A DNA stretch of 64,000 nt, taken from NCBI GenBank assembly GCA_002786025.1, contig NHNW01000004.1, positions 434,001 through 498,000 of the forward strand. Reading direction: 5' to 3'. Position numbers and translations under genes: made by a program. The notes under the pieces were generated by a model that was not told the DNA's origin, searched no databases, and saw nothing but the letters and a program-made list of their open reading frames with translations. Positions 1-10,404 of the stretch are shown here, one piece after another. The stretch's first letter is position 1. Every line of letters begins with the position of its first letter. Origin of the DNA: Zasmidium citrigriseum (lineage: Eukaryota > Ascomycota > Dothideomycetes > Mycosphaerellales > Mycosphaerellaceae).

Positions 1-437
1 AGGGTAGCAATCCATCTCTTGACTGCACGCGTATTGCCGCGTCTTGAGTTCGGCGTGCGTGAAGGGTTCGCTTTGCGATCGAGCTTCGTTGAAATGCCGG
101 TCGAACAACTTGGGTGGCACAAGATTGAACGAATATGAGCAGGCATCACGATCGCATTCGATCGGGGTGAATCATTTGTGGTGCAAATAGTTTGCATGTT
201 TCGCAGGGTCTTGATCTTGATGATATCGGCTCGGGAGTCCCCGGCTGAGAAAGACAGCTCTCCCTCGTCGCTCGCTGCTTCCTCCTTATTACACACCACC
301 ACGAAAAAATCACCACCCAGAACAACAGCAAGCAAGCACCAAGCTAAAGCGAAACCACTCGAAGAAACCGCAACCGAAACGAAATGCTCTACAACATCGC
401 GAAGGCCCTCCACAGCTGCTAGGCGCAGCTCGTCAGG

Positions 438-2970
438 ATGCCTACCAGCCATCTGCCGGGAGTGCGTATAGCAAAGGAACCTTGAGGGAAGGCATTCGCT
501 GATTGCCTTTCTTCACTAGCATCTCGACAGCGTTCGGCAGAAGGCGCGTCCAAAGCACCAGCTGCTCGTGCTCAAGTGCTGTAAGAACGATGCGCTGAAG
601 CCACCCCGAGGCATGAGCTGACTCCCTGCCTTACAGACCCGCGTCTTCCCAAGAACTCTACCGCCGACCTCAATCCGAACAGCTCAGAACTGTCCTACCT
701 CCTCTACTATGGCTCGACGCGCCCGAACAAGCTGCCCAAGGTTGGCACGTTCCTCGAGCAAAAGACGGCCCACGATGTCTGGCGCTGGCAATCCGCCCGC
801 GTCCTGGTCACACTTCAGATCCTCACGGCCATGATCGAACACAAGGGCATCGGCCGGGCAAGGAGCAACTTCGCATTGATTGCACCATCGGTGAGTGTAG
901 ACGTTGGAGCCACGCTCGCCGCGTCTCAGTGCTGACGTAATGCCCAGGTGCTGCGCATTCTCCGTGAAATCGTCACCAACACGAACGATATCAGCCTCAT
1001 TGAGGCATCCACCGGCACGTGGGATGTGCTTTGCCGTCACCAGGATGTCGCCAACCTCGCTGCCGACTCTGGTTATCGCGCTCTGTATGAAGAGGTCGTG
1101 AGTCTCTATGGCTCGCTTGCCAGGAACAATTCGAAGAAGCTAGGCAAAGCGACCACCATTGTCGAACAACATGATGCAACCCGCCTTCGCAAGGCTGGAG
1201 TTGCCGCTGTGAAGAGCATCTTCGCAACGAACGAACTCGATCGTCAATGGAATCACGAATACGATGCTGCCTTCGGCGCTGTACTGAGCAACCTGCGCAG
1301 GGATTTGAACCGTGACGAAGAACCACACGACTACCTCCAACACCTCATCCTCTTGTTCAACAAGACGGAGGAAGAAGAAGCTCGATCGCCGATCCAGCGC
1401 CCCATTCATCGCCGCGCAAGCACTGCCACGGTCATCAACCGTTCATTCTCAGGACACGGGGAGGAGGGCGAAACAGATCCAAGAGTCGCTGAGGGCACAG
1501 CACAGGATGCAGATCGACTTGAAGAAGAGGAGGTCGGCATCCTGGCTCTAGACTGTCTCAAGACCATCTTCGAATCACAAAACCGCGTGCAGGCTCGAGG
1601 AGGAGCAATTGCATACATGCGCTATCTTGCAGATGAAGAACAACGCTACATTACCGTTGGAAAGATCACGAGCCTGGAACAGTGGGCTGCAACGCTCTTC
1701 CACCTCATCACGACTTGGACTCCGGTTCATGTAAGTACAAAGGGCACACCTAGACGAGGGTTACAGTACTGACTACTTTTAGGATCGATTCATACTTCTT
1801 GTCACCGCGTCTGAGACGCTCGTCAGGCACCCATTGGAGAAAACTCACAACTTCAGGGTCGCCTTCATCTACGCCAAGGTCATTCAGAGCGTCCTCCGCT
1901 CAGACCTCAACCTGATCGGTCTATCCGCCATCGACATCTTGCTTGCATTGATCAATCAGACCATACGACTTGCAAATCTCGCGGGTACTCGCCCCGAGCG
2001 TAATGCTGAGCTCAGTCGTGTCACCACCTACAACTCCGAGATGAAGCGCACCACCACGTCATCGTCACAAAAGCGCGCAGCCGAAGAGTTGATAACATAT
2101 CTCAAGGACTGCATTGCCAACTTGGCCAGACACGTGTACTATGCGAATCAGGTCACGGACATGATCTCGTTCATAATATTACGAGTTCAGGCCAGTCCGC
2201 CAACAAACAGCGTGGGCAAGACCTCGTCAGAAGAGAGCCGCCCAGCCACCAAGGCTGAAGGGCAGACAGACGGGAAGCTGTCAAGTAACGATGTTGCGTC
2301 CGTTCGTCCACAGACTGAGCCAAAGGCACAAACCACTGTTCGCACCTCAGCGTTCAACACCGAGGCGGGACGACAACTCGCGCTCGAAATCATCAAGGAT
2401 ATTCTTGATGTTGCCAAATCATCCCAACAATTCTCTGCGGGATCGGTGGTCATCAACCGAAACCGCGTGCCACTGGGAGTTTGGGAAGGCAGCCAATGGC
2501 TGTCCCGCGACCCATCAGAAGGAGTTCGCAAAGCATACAAAGAAGCCCTCACCACATGGGCCCTACATGAGTCGGAGGAGGGAGAGAAAGCACTCGGCCT
2601 CATCGACTTCGACTCTGATGATTGCATCGAAAGGCTCGCCGAAAAGAACAAGCCGGCGTCCCTCCAGGGCAGCACGGGGCAGAGTCACCGAAGTGCTCAC
2701 CCCCAACTTTTGATGCTGCCAAACACGGCGGTCGACAGACGCTTGAGCTCGGCCAAGAACTCCAGCAACGACACCGAAGAAGCGCCAAAGCCGCGCTACA
2801 GGTACGCTGACCTCAAGGAGGTGATTGAGGGCAAACGGTTCGTGCAACCGTTCAAATCAGACGACGACGAGAAGCCGTTGGATGTGAAGGCACTCCTGGC
2901 TTCAATCCCCAAGCCAAAGCCGAAACAAATGGCCTTCAGCATGGAGCCACCTAACCACCGACCCTACTAA
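438..2970 (+). CDS. efr3: EFR3-like plasma-membrane scaffold for PI4-kinase
   Basis: Efr3 is a palmitoylated/basic peripheral protein that anchors the Stt4 PI4-kinase complex at the plasma membrane (family knowledge). I join five exons: 438..461, 520..580, 637..890, 948..1730 and 1783..2970, giving 769 aa. All junctions are GT-AG and keep frame. The first exon encodes only eight residues (MPTSHLPG), followed by the diagnostic basic start HLDSVRQKARPKHQLLVLKC and then NSSELSYLLYYGSTRPNKL, which is typical of the family. The middle is helical ARM/HEAT-like sequence, and the C-terminal third is polar and low in complexity. The length is close to yeast Efr3 (about 780 aa). The tiny first exon is the weakest part: the donor gtgcgt and the acceptor ttcactag are acceptable, and no other ATG gives a better fit. 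The gene converges with the dehydratase gene downstream. Confidence 0.85.
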
Positions 2971-3347
2971 GCACCTTCCTAAGCAACATTACTATCAACG
3001 ACAGAAAGGAGGCAGGCAGCCATTGCGCGATTGCATGAAGGAAGAAAGCATGGCAGGGGGACTCTTGCATACAAACCTATGATGATTTGCAGCGACGTCT
3101 GGCGGGCACTCGTTTGCGAGGGATTTGAGAGAGGGATCTTGTGAGGACGGGACAGCCTACGATCAACTTGGAAGGCTGGGAGATGACTTTGAGCGACATT
3201 CGTGATACCCCAATGCGTTGGTCTTTGTACAAAACTTTTACTCTCTCACTTTCACATTCGACATGGATTGACAATTGACAAGAGGTAAGTGAATGTTCCA
3301 AACTTTCTTTGCAGGCCTGTATCCCATGCGATGGACGTAGCAGATAT
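2971..3347. other. Convergent intergenic region, EFR3 / 2-methylcitrate dehydratase
   Basis: 377 bp between two 3' ends. It presumably holds both 3' UTRs. I see no gene or repeat. Confidence 0.6.
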
Positions 3348-5065
3348 TTACAAGATCTTCTCCTTGACATACAAATCCATGTACTCATCCACGGGCATCT
3401 TGTACAGAGTTGTTGGGTCGTTGCCCAGATCTACGAGCTTCTTGACGTGGTCCTTGGGGAAGTGTGCCTCGATGTGTCGGAGGTACTTGGCCATGATCTC
3501 GGGCTTGGCCTCTTCTCTCCTGAGTCTGTGGCCGAGCGGTGCCTCGACGACCTCCTCTTCGAGGACGGTGCCGTCCTTCAGCGTCACGGTCAGGGCGTTG
3601 GAGATGGTTCGCTTGTCTGGGTTGTGGTAGTCCTCGGTGAAAGCTGGGTCTTCCTTGCAGGTGATGCGTTGTCTGAGGCTCTCGACGAGTGGGCTGGTGG
3701 CTGCCTCGCCGCCGTCGGTGTAGTCGTCGGCTGTGAGTCTTCCGTACACGAGCATGACGGAGCACATGTACTGTACGCAGTGGTCGCGGTCGGCGTAGTT
3801 GTCCATGGGCTTGAACTGCTTGTCGATGATACGGATGCAGGCTTCGTGGGTGCGGTTGGTGATGGAGTCGATGTCCTCGGCGGACTTGCCCATCTTCTTC
3901 AGCTTGTGGAAGATGCGCTCCGAGGCCTCGACGGCGGTTTGCGAGTGGAATTCGGCCGGGTAGGAGACCTTGAAGAGGACGTTCTCCATCACGTAGCTGC
4001 CGTATGGACGCTGGAATTTGAACTTCTTGCCGCCGAAGTTGACGTCGTAGAAGCCCCAGGTTGGGGTGGAGAGGACGGTTGGGAGACCGCCTTCGCCCTT
4101 CATGACCTTCAGGCACATGTCGACGGCGCGCTGGCAGGCGTCACCGGCGGCCCAGGACTTGCGGGACATGGTGTTGGGGGTGTGGCGGTAGGTTCTCATG
4201 CTCTGGCCGTCGACGCAGGCCTGGGAGATGGCGGCACGGGTCTGCTCCTCGCTCAATCCGAGCATCTGAGAGACGACTGCAGTCGAAGCAACCTTGACGT
4301 TCACAACGTGGTCCAAGCCGACCTTGTTGAAGCTGTTTTCAAGAGCCAAGCAACCCTGGATCTCGTGTGCCTTGATCATGCCCTCGAGGATGTCCAAGAC
4401 GGTGAATGTCTTGCCGTTGTTGATCTTTTGCGAACCAGCCTTGTTCGTCCTGTTCATCCAATCTGCCACCGCGAGAATAGCTCCCAGGTTGTCTGATGGG
4501 TGGCCCCACTCGGCTGCCAGCCAGCAGTCGTTGAAGTCCAGCCATCTGATGATGGCACCAATGTTGAAAGCTCCGTTGACGGGATCGAGGACATATGGAG
4601 TACCTGGCACACGGGTGCCGTTGGGGACGGTCGTGCCTGGGACAACTGGGCCCAGGAGCTTGGTGCAGGTTGGGAATTTGAGGGCTTCGAGACCGCAGCC
4701 GAGGGTATCGAGGAAGACGAATCGAGCAGTATCGACCTTTCAACGACTGTCAGAATTCAATTGAAGCTATATCCACATCTTAATGGCCTTACAGCGAGAT
4801 CGGAGGAAATTTTGTAGTTGTGGATGTAATCGGCCATATCCTTGATCTCGGGATCATACTCTGGCTTTGGGCCCGCCGGGGCAGCACTCTGAAGGGACAT
4901 GGTGGTCGAGAAAGCTCTGGCAGACTGCAAATGGGAAACGGGAGATCGTTGAGGTCGAAGGGATTGCTGGACGAGTCTTTGGGAAGAGCAGAGTGGAGCT
5001 TTGCTGCTGCGGCTTAGGCTTCTGGAGGTTGTTCGGAGGACGCTTCGAGCAGCAAGAGAGGACAT
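3348..5065 (-). CDS. 2-methylcitrate dehydratase, mitochondrial (MmgE/PrpD family)
   Basis: Dehydrates 2-methylcitrate to 2-methyl-cis-aconitate in the mitochondrial methylcitrate cycle, which detoxifies propionyl-CoA. Two exons on the minus strand (5065..4793 and 4736..3348) give 553 aa. The junction restores ISSDLA|VDTARFVFLDTLG, a hallmark N-terminal stretch of PrpD proteins. Residues 1-55 are rich in Ser, Arg and Leu with almost no acids, as expected of a mitochondrial targeting peptide. Further family motifs are FNDCWLAAEWGHPSDNLG and ACVDGQSMRTYRHTPNT. The length matches fungal mitochondrial members. It is divergent from glutathione synthetase, with 373 bp between the start codons. Confidence 0.93.
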
Positions 5066-5438
5066 TGCTGCGGATGGGCAGGTGGATGAGGAGGAAGATA
5101 AGCAGGAAGAGCAGCTGCAACAATTCTTCAGCTGTGCAGCAAATAGTCACGGTAGCAGCAGCGAAGGGGCAGTTCGGCTTAACAACCGTCGTCAACAGAG
5201 CAGCGTCCCGCGTGGAGGTTCGAAGCTGGTCTCAAGCAATCCGAGGTCACGGCAAAGGCCCTGATTCGCCAATCCGTCTGGGGCACTCGGCCAAGCTCGG
5301 ACGCTCTCTCTATTCCCGGCTGCTGTCGAAGGAAACATCACCAAGCGAAGTCGCTCACCTGCGCGATATCATTTGCGACTTCGCTCTTGGCTGTCTATTG
5401 GACCACCTCGTCGACTAGATACACGAAGAGATTACGGC
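5066..5438. promoter_or_regulatory. Shared 5' region, 2-methylcitrate dehydratase / glutathione synthetase
   Basis: 373 bp between divergent start codons, so it must hold both promoters and 5' UTRs. I see no clear TATA box and no repeat. Confidence 0.5.
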
Positions 5439-7029
5439 ATGGACCTCAACAGCAGCCAGATCGAGCAGCTGGCGACTGAGATACGGGACTACCAGATCAC
5501 CCATGGCTCGCTGCTCAAGCTCGTGAGGTTCGAAGAGCCTACGACTGTGCCAGCTCGGCCTGTCAGTGTCAGTCTCCTTCCAACTACCTTTCCACGCCAG
5601 TTGTTCGACAGAGCCCTTGCAATGCAGCTTTCCTACAATGAATTGTACATCCGGGCTTCCAACGATCACCAATGGCTGGAGGGAGTCCTCCAGGACCTGT
5701 TCGAGCACGACCAGTTTGTGGACGCGCTTTGGCAGATCTGCAAGCGTGTTCCCAAGGAACGCCAGGATGACAACATTGTCTGCGGCATCTTTCGATCCGA
5801 TTGCATGCTCCACCTGGATCCTGTGGATCTCAAGCAGGTTGAGATGAACACCTTCTCCGTGGCAGGGGCCTGTCATGCTGAGCGAGTCGCGAAAATGCAT
5901 CGACATGTGCAGAATGTACTAGGAGCGAAGGTATAGCCTCATCTGTTGAAAGATCCTGCGCCCTGCGATGCGCTGACTGAAGATCCACCAGCCTGAGGGA
6001 GCTCTGCCTGAAAGCCACAACACGTCCTCAATCGTGGAAATGTTGGCTCTCGCACATCAGCACTACAAACCCTCAACACAGAGGAAAGTCTGCGTGCTCA
6101 TGATCGTGCAGGGCAAGAACTTCAACATAGCCGATGAAAGACCAATCGAGTACGGATTGGTCGATCAAGGCATTCCATGTTACCGTTGTGACTGGTATGA
6201 TGTTTTAGACCGGACATCACTCGACTCACAATTGACCCTTCTCTACACTCACCCCTGGAGCGGCGAGGCTTTCGAGGTCAGCGTTGTTGTAAGTGGTCAT
6301 GAACCTAGACTCGCTCTGGTATCTATCTCCTTGCGTTGAGAACAGTCTGGCAGGCGACAATCCAAGAATGACATCCTAATCCATCAGCAGCACTATCGAG
6401 CTGGATATGAGGCAAAAGAGTACATCGGACATGGAGCCGGGATTCGGCTACATCTTGAGCGTTCTCGTGCCATCAAATGCCCGGATGTGCTCACACAACT
6501 CATGACTCTCAAGATTGTACAGGCGGCACTAACTGCTTCAGGCACAGTCGACCAGTTTCTGTCCCCAGAGCAAGCATCAGCAGTTCGAGCGACGTTCATG
6601 CCTATGCAGCCATTGGATACATCGCCGAGCGGTCTACAAACTCGGCAGAACATAATGCAACCAAATATCGCCAGAAGGTACGTCCTAAAACCGAATCTGG
6701 AGGGCGGCGGCCACAATGTATACCAGGAGGACATCCCCAAGTTTCTCTCCACGATCCCACAGAATGAATGGGGCAACTACTCCGCAATGCACATGATCGA
6801 GCCCCCAGAAATCCACGGCCTCCTCGAGACACTAGAACAGCGATATTATGGCCCCGTCATCAGCGAGCTGGGAGTACTGGGAACCTGTCTCTGGCGAAGG
6901 CACGGCGACAGCGTCGAGATTCTTTCGAACAAAACCGCTGGCTGGACCTTCAAAACGAAACCCGCCTCATTGCAAGAAATGAACGTCGTCAAAGGGCACG
7001 GCTGCTTCGATTGTCCCCTCCTAGTCTAA
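5439..7029 (+). CDS. gsh2: Glutathione synthetase (eukaryotic type)
   Basis: Catalyses the ATP-dependent joining of gamma-glutamylcysteine and glycine to make glutathione. Three exons (5439..5930, 5992..6288, 6391..7029) give 475 aa, close to the usual 470-500. Visible family signatures are the N-terminal substrate domain with FDRALAMQLSYNELYIRASN, the segment IVQGKNFNIADERPIEYGL, the ATP-grasp glycine-rich loop KPNLEGGGHNVYQEDI near residue 365, and a C-terminal VVKGHGCFDCPLLV. The last intron ends in a tandem acceptor (cag cag at 6385-6390). I use the distal one, giving SVVHYRAGY; the proximal one would add one Gln. Confidence 0.95.
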
Positions 7030-7078
7030 CCTAACCCGCAGCCCGGACCCAACCCAAACCCAACCCAACTCAAGCCAA
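7023..7078 (+). repeat. Degenerate telomere-like CCCAA(A)-rich tract
   Basis: Between the convergent stops of gsh2 and the ferredoxin-like gene lies a G-poor tract made of variations on CTAACC, CCCAAC and CCCAAAC. It resembles a decayed CCCTAA array, but no perfect tandem unit occurs more than once or twice. Confidence 0.35.
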
Positions 7079-7080
7079 CC

Positions 7081-7350
7081 TCACAGCTCAATCTCAATCT
7101 CCGTCGTCGCGGGTTTACTCCGACAGATCAAAATCCCCTGCGGTCGATCGCCTTCCACGCCGTAGACCTGGCCTTTGAGGATCCGGACTTCGCATGTGCC
7201 GCACATGCCGCTTCGGCAGCCGTAGTCGGGTTTTAGACCGGCTTTTTCGGCGAGTTCGAGGATTGAAAGAGAGTCTTTGGATGTCCAGTGGCAGGTCTTT
7301 TGGGATTTGGTGAATGTTACGCTGGCTGAGGAGATCTCTTCTTCGGCCAT
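7081..7350 (-). CDS. Stand-alone plant-type 2Fe-2S ferredoxin domain protein
   Basis: An 89-aa protein that is almost exactly one [2Fe-2S] ferredoxin fold. C45, C50 and C53 (in GCRSGMCGTC) and C76 (in LICRSKP) form the C-x4-C-x2-C...C cluster-binding set. Such domains normally form the C-terminus of flavin reductases (phthalate dioxygenase reductase-like, MOSC-ferredoxin fusions). Here I see no reductase domain upstream. A well-formed intron (7443 to 7393, GTAAGT...CTCCAG) lies just 5' of the start codon, which suggests an expressed spliced transcript rather than a random fragment. The partner and pathway are unknown. It could also be a surviving C-terminal piece of a decayed larger gene, since the DNA upstream looks eroded. 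Confidence 0.65.
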   Translation of the reverse strand: MAEEEISSASVTFTKSQKTCHWTSKDSLSILELAEKAGLKPDYGCRSGMCGTCEVRILKGQVYGVEGDRPQGILICRSKPATTEIEIEL

Positions 7351-7383
7351 GCTGGGACTGGCGATGGAACAGGGACACGGCAA

Positions 7384-7830
7384 TATTGTAGGCTGGAGGG
7401 AGAGTGAGAAGAGAAATGCATGAGACCACCAGGATTCACTTACAAGATCGTTCTATCATGTGATGGCCCCTAATCATTGCCCGATGCTGTTCGAGTGTGC
7501 ACGCTCGGCTTTGTAATACACGATTTAGCTAGGGATGTGTCAGAAAGAGGAAGAGTTCGGCTAACAGGTTGAAGGTGAGGTCCTAGATCGGCTCGGCCAA
7601 CGGGCAAGACTCTTGGATAAGCACATCCGTGTTAGCTCCGAATCCTACCTATATTATACTATTTTTCTAGGATACATCACGACTTCCTGGGAAGAACTTC
7701 TTGCGAACGCCCGGCCAGCAGGTATAGTTCAGATCTTCGAATACATCACTCTATAGCTCCTCCATCGTCCCACTGTCGTCAACGACTCCTCTGCCAACGG
7801 TCTCTACTCCGAGACCTTCATACGCTTCCT
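7384..7830. other. 5' region of the ferredoxin-like gene and relic-like AT-rich DNA
   Basis: It holds the probable 5' UTR intron (7393-7443). Around 7640-7700 the DNA becomes AT-rich (tatattatactattttt), unlike its surroundings, with no open reading frame. It looks like old mutated non-genic or transposon-derived DNA, but I cannot assign it to a family. Confidence 0.35.
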
Positions 7831-8795
7831 CTAGGGAGAGATCTTATCCAGACTCTTACTCTTCGTCTCCCACCCGTCATTCTCAGCACCGCCATCCTTG
7901 AAGTACTTCGCAGCCTCCGCATCGCCCTGCAACACCCAACGGAAGAAGTGCTGCGCACCGGCACCATATATACCACCCTTGGGCTGCGAGTAGGTTCCCA
8001 GATGACCGCTGTTAACGTTGCCCACCCAAGTCGGGACGTCTTGGGGAACAGCCTCGTAGTCCCTCATGCCCTGAAGATCTCATTAGTAAACATCCAAAGC
8101 TATGTTGAATTGTTCAGTGACTTACATTCTCATAAGCAATATCCTCCTCCCCACCCAAAAAGAAGAAAATCGGCTTATCAATCTTCGAAACAACCTCCTC
8201 CGTAGCCTTCCTCGTAAACTGTCCCGAATTAAAAATTCCAATAGCACTAACACGCTCATCACCAGCTTGCTCGTACGCCTCGAATCCACCACAGCTCATC
8301 CCCGCCGCGGCGATCTTGCTGGCGTTCATCTTGGCGTACTCGCCCTTGCCGGCGTTCTCCTGCGACCAGTCGATCGACTGGGTCATCATCTCAGGGGTCG
8401 TCTGGCCGTCTGCGCCTGGTTCTCCGGAGACCAGGACGATGTTGCCCCAGGCGGCGACTTCGAGGAGGAAGTTGCGGTGCGTGTAGGCGTCGGCTGAGCA
8501 GGCGCCGTTGCCCCAGACGATTACGGGGAGGTCGGCGTGGGGACTCATGTCTTTGGGGCGGAAGATCGTGTGGTCGGGGAGCGTTGGGTCTGTTACGGAG
8601 AGCTGCAATTTGTGAGTTGAGATGTCTGATTTGAGGTCTGAAGGCACTTCGTACCGGTTCAGAGCTCACTGCGGCGGCTCCATTGCCGGTTCCTGTGGCG
8701 GTTGGGGTGGAATTGGTTGTGGTGCCTTGTGGAAGACCAAAGCCCTCCGTGGCAAGCAGCGCCAACGCAACTTTGACCAGCATTCTCGTAGACAT
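7831..8795 (-). CDS. Secreted alpha/beta-hydrolase
   Basis: A probable extracellular esterase or hydrolase of unknown substrate. Three exons on the minus strand (8795..8655, 8602..8126, 8070..7831) give 285 aa. Residues 1-22 form a signal peptide (MSTRMLVKVALALLATEGFG), followed by a Thr/Asn/Gly-rich linker. The fold is recognised from DLPVIVWGNGACSADAYTH (oxyanion region), the nucleophile elbow GMSCGG with S150, and a late His in NVNSGHLGTY (H229). It resembles dienelactone hydrolase/PAF-acetylhydrolase-like fungal proteins. It lies in the accessory-looking patch beside a small secreted cysteine-rich protein. Coding-strand composition changes from C-rich to G-rich about 8290. Confidence 0.8.
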
Positions 8796-9526
8796 TGTTG
8801 TAGAAAGTAAAACGAGTGCTTTCGAGGCTGAGCTTTATTTCCTTGATGGGTGAAAGAGGTTGCGCAACTTTTGGGGCAAGCAGAGAAAGGAGCGAATGAA
8901 AAGACAAGTGTGCCTCTACCTTGAGTGCTGGAATCTCATTGATATTTATGCCCGGAAGGCACAGGCTGGCCTTTGGTACGAATACTAGTCTCGTCTTCGT
9001 CTGCGTCCTTGGTCACCGAGGCGGCATCAAAGACTCAATATATCTGAGGCTCGCAACGGCACGTTGGTCGTATGAGACATCGAAATAGCCTCGGTCGTTA
9101 GATGTGGTCTCTTGAATTCTCTTGGCCGTTTCAAAATGCTTCTTGAATTGTTGCGGATGAGTACCAATGCCCAGTGCAAGGCTCTCTTTCGTTCGCAAGA
9201 GGAAGATGCATGTGTGCTTCGGCCACGATCGTCACCTCGCCCTGGGCAGTCTGATTTGGTTCAGTCGATGAGTTCTTCGACATTGGCACCAAAGAAATCT
9301 GTAACTGCCGGAGAAGGAAATCTTTGGGTTCGAAGACAGAAATGGTTGCGATCCCGCGGGCCTGGATCGTCGCCGCTGACGATGACGCAAAGCATGGGCG
9401 ACGGTAGTGTCGTGGCGTCTGGGTTGTCTGGATATCAATATTCATCAGTGAAGAACAACGCCTCTTCTTGGGTCCTGTTCTTCAATCTTGTGCGTAGCAA
9501 ACAGACCACTTCCGTTTTTCTTCACC
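8796..9526. other. Intergenic region upstream of the secreted hydrolase, with possible gene fragments
   Basis: 731 bp. An ATAAATA element on the minus strand (8941-8948) lies about 150 bp before the hydrolase start and could be a TATA box. On the minus strand at 9013-9445, two or three frames give protein-like pieces (for example VTDFFGANVEELID and KKHFETAKRIQETTSNDRGY) that I cannot join into a gene. They may be a decayed gene. Confidence 0.3.
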
Positions 9527-9778
9527 ATGCGGTACCTTCCCACAGCCTTCACCCTTCTCCTGGCTTTCATCGCAATCTCCTGGGCTCTACCAGCCACCGA
9601 CTTCTCATCCATCGAAGAAAGCTCTCAGCAACTCGTTGAGAGAGGGACGTCCTGCAGCAATGGAGTGAAAATCACCTGCAACGGCGGTTCGAGTACTAGT
9701 TGTTCGGGTTCCAAATGCAAGGTCTGCTGCAATGGTTGCTGCAAAAGCGTGACAGGTACGCAGATGGCGATATTCTGA
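9527..9778 (+). CDS. Small secreted cysteine-rich protein
   Basis: An 83-aa protein of unknown function. Residues 1-20 (MRYLPTAFTLLLAFIAISWA) are a clear signal peptide. The mature part has eight cysteines concentrated in the last 45 residues, including paired CC motifs (KVCCNGCCKS). In plant-associated fungi this size, secretion signal and Cys density are typical of candidate effectors or small surface proteins; that role is an inference. A gtacgc donor-like sequence near the 3' end leaves open a different last exon. I chose the ATG at 9527 because it starts the signal peptide; the upstream in-frame ATG at 9488 would put a polar extension before it. Confidence 0.7.
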   Translation: MRYLPTAFTLLLAFIAISWALPATDFSSIEESSQQLVERGTSCSNGVKITCNGGSSTSCSGSKCKVCCNGCCKSVTGTQMAIF

Positions 9779-10404
9779 CGGCAGAATGATATTGATTCGA
9801 GATCCAGCCCCGAAGAATCACAATTGCAACAGTGCGACGCCGTTGATCCAGTTGAGTTGTTGATGGGAATGTGCATAGCAGAAGGAAGGAGGCTGGACCG
9901 TGACGGGATCACGACCAAGCCGCGCTAAAAAAATGCCAATGTTGACTTCAACGAGCTTGACTTCCATTTCTCTCCTCTTCGTCAACACTGCCTGTTCTTC
10001 CTACGCCTCGTAATTCTCCTCTTGCGACGGGGCTGAACGTCCTAACTTCTAGCGACATGGACCATCAATTCACAGCCCCAATCGACGTACAAGCCTTCGG
10101 TCTTAGGCAGCCTGTCACCCACTTTACTCTGCTCCGCCGCGCTCGATTGCAAGGCTTCCTCATTCTCTACAGGTCAAGTCGCTGAACTCCAGTACAAAGA
10201 CATTTTAGACCTGCTCGGAGACAGTCCGACGTACATGCTGTGGATGCAGGTACACGCTGGCGCCGCTGAACTATGACGTTGCTTGATACGTGTACGCCGA
10301 AGCAGGAAATGTATACGCGCCATTCAAGGTAAAAGTTAGGTCGGTAGGGTCTACTTATATATCCTCTTTATCCCTCATCTTCTACGCCTGCCATCAAAAC
10401 TGCA
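9779..10404. other. Intergenic region with a possible gene remnant
   Basis: 626 bp. A short open stretch from the ATG at 10057 to 10185, and a second piece near 10195-10245 in another frame (YKDILDLLGDSPTYMLWMQ), look protein-like. No complete gene can be built from them. A TATATA element at 10356-10361 lies 44 bp before the next start codon. Confidence 0.3.

Noticed and set aside
1..437. 97-codon plus-strand frame (178-471) before EFR3
   Set aside because: Ser/Thr/Lys-rich UTR-like composition; the EFR3 model uses a different frame starting at 438.
3309..4496. 395-codon open frame antisense to 2-methylcitrate dehydratase
   Set aside because: Val/Gly/Asp-rich shadow of a clearly real gene.
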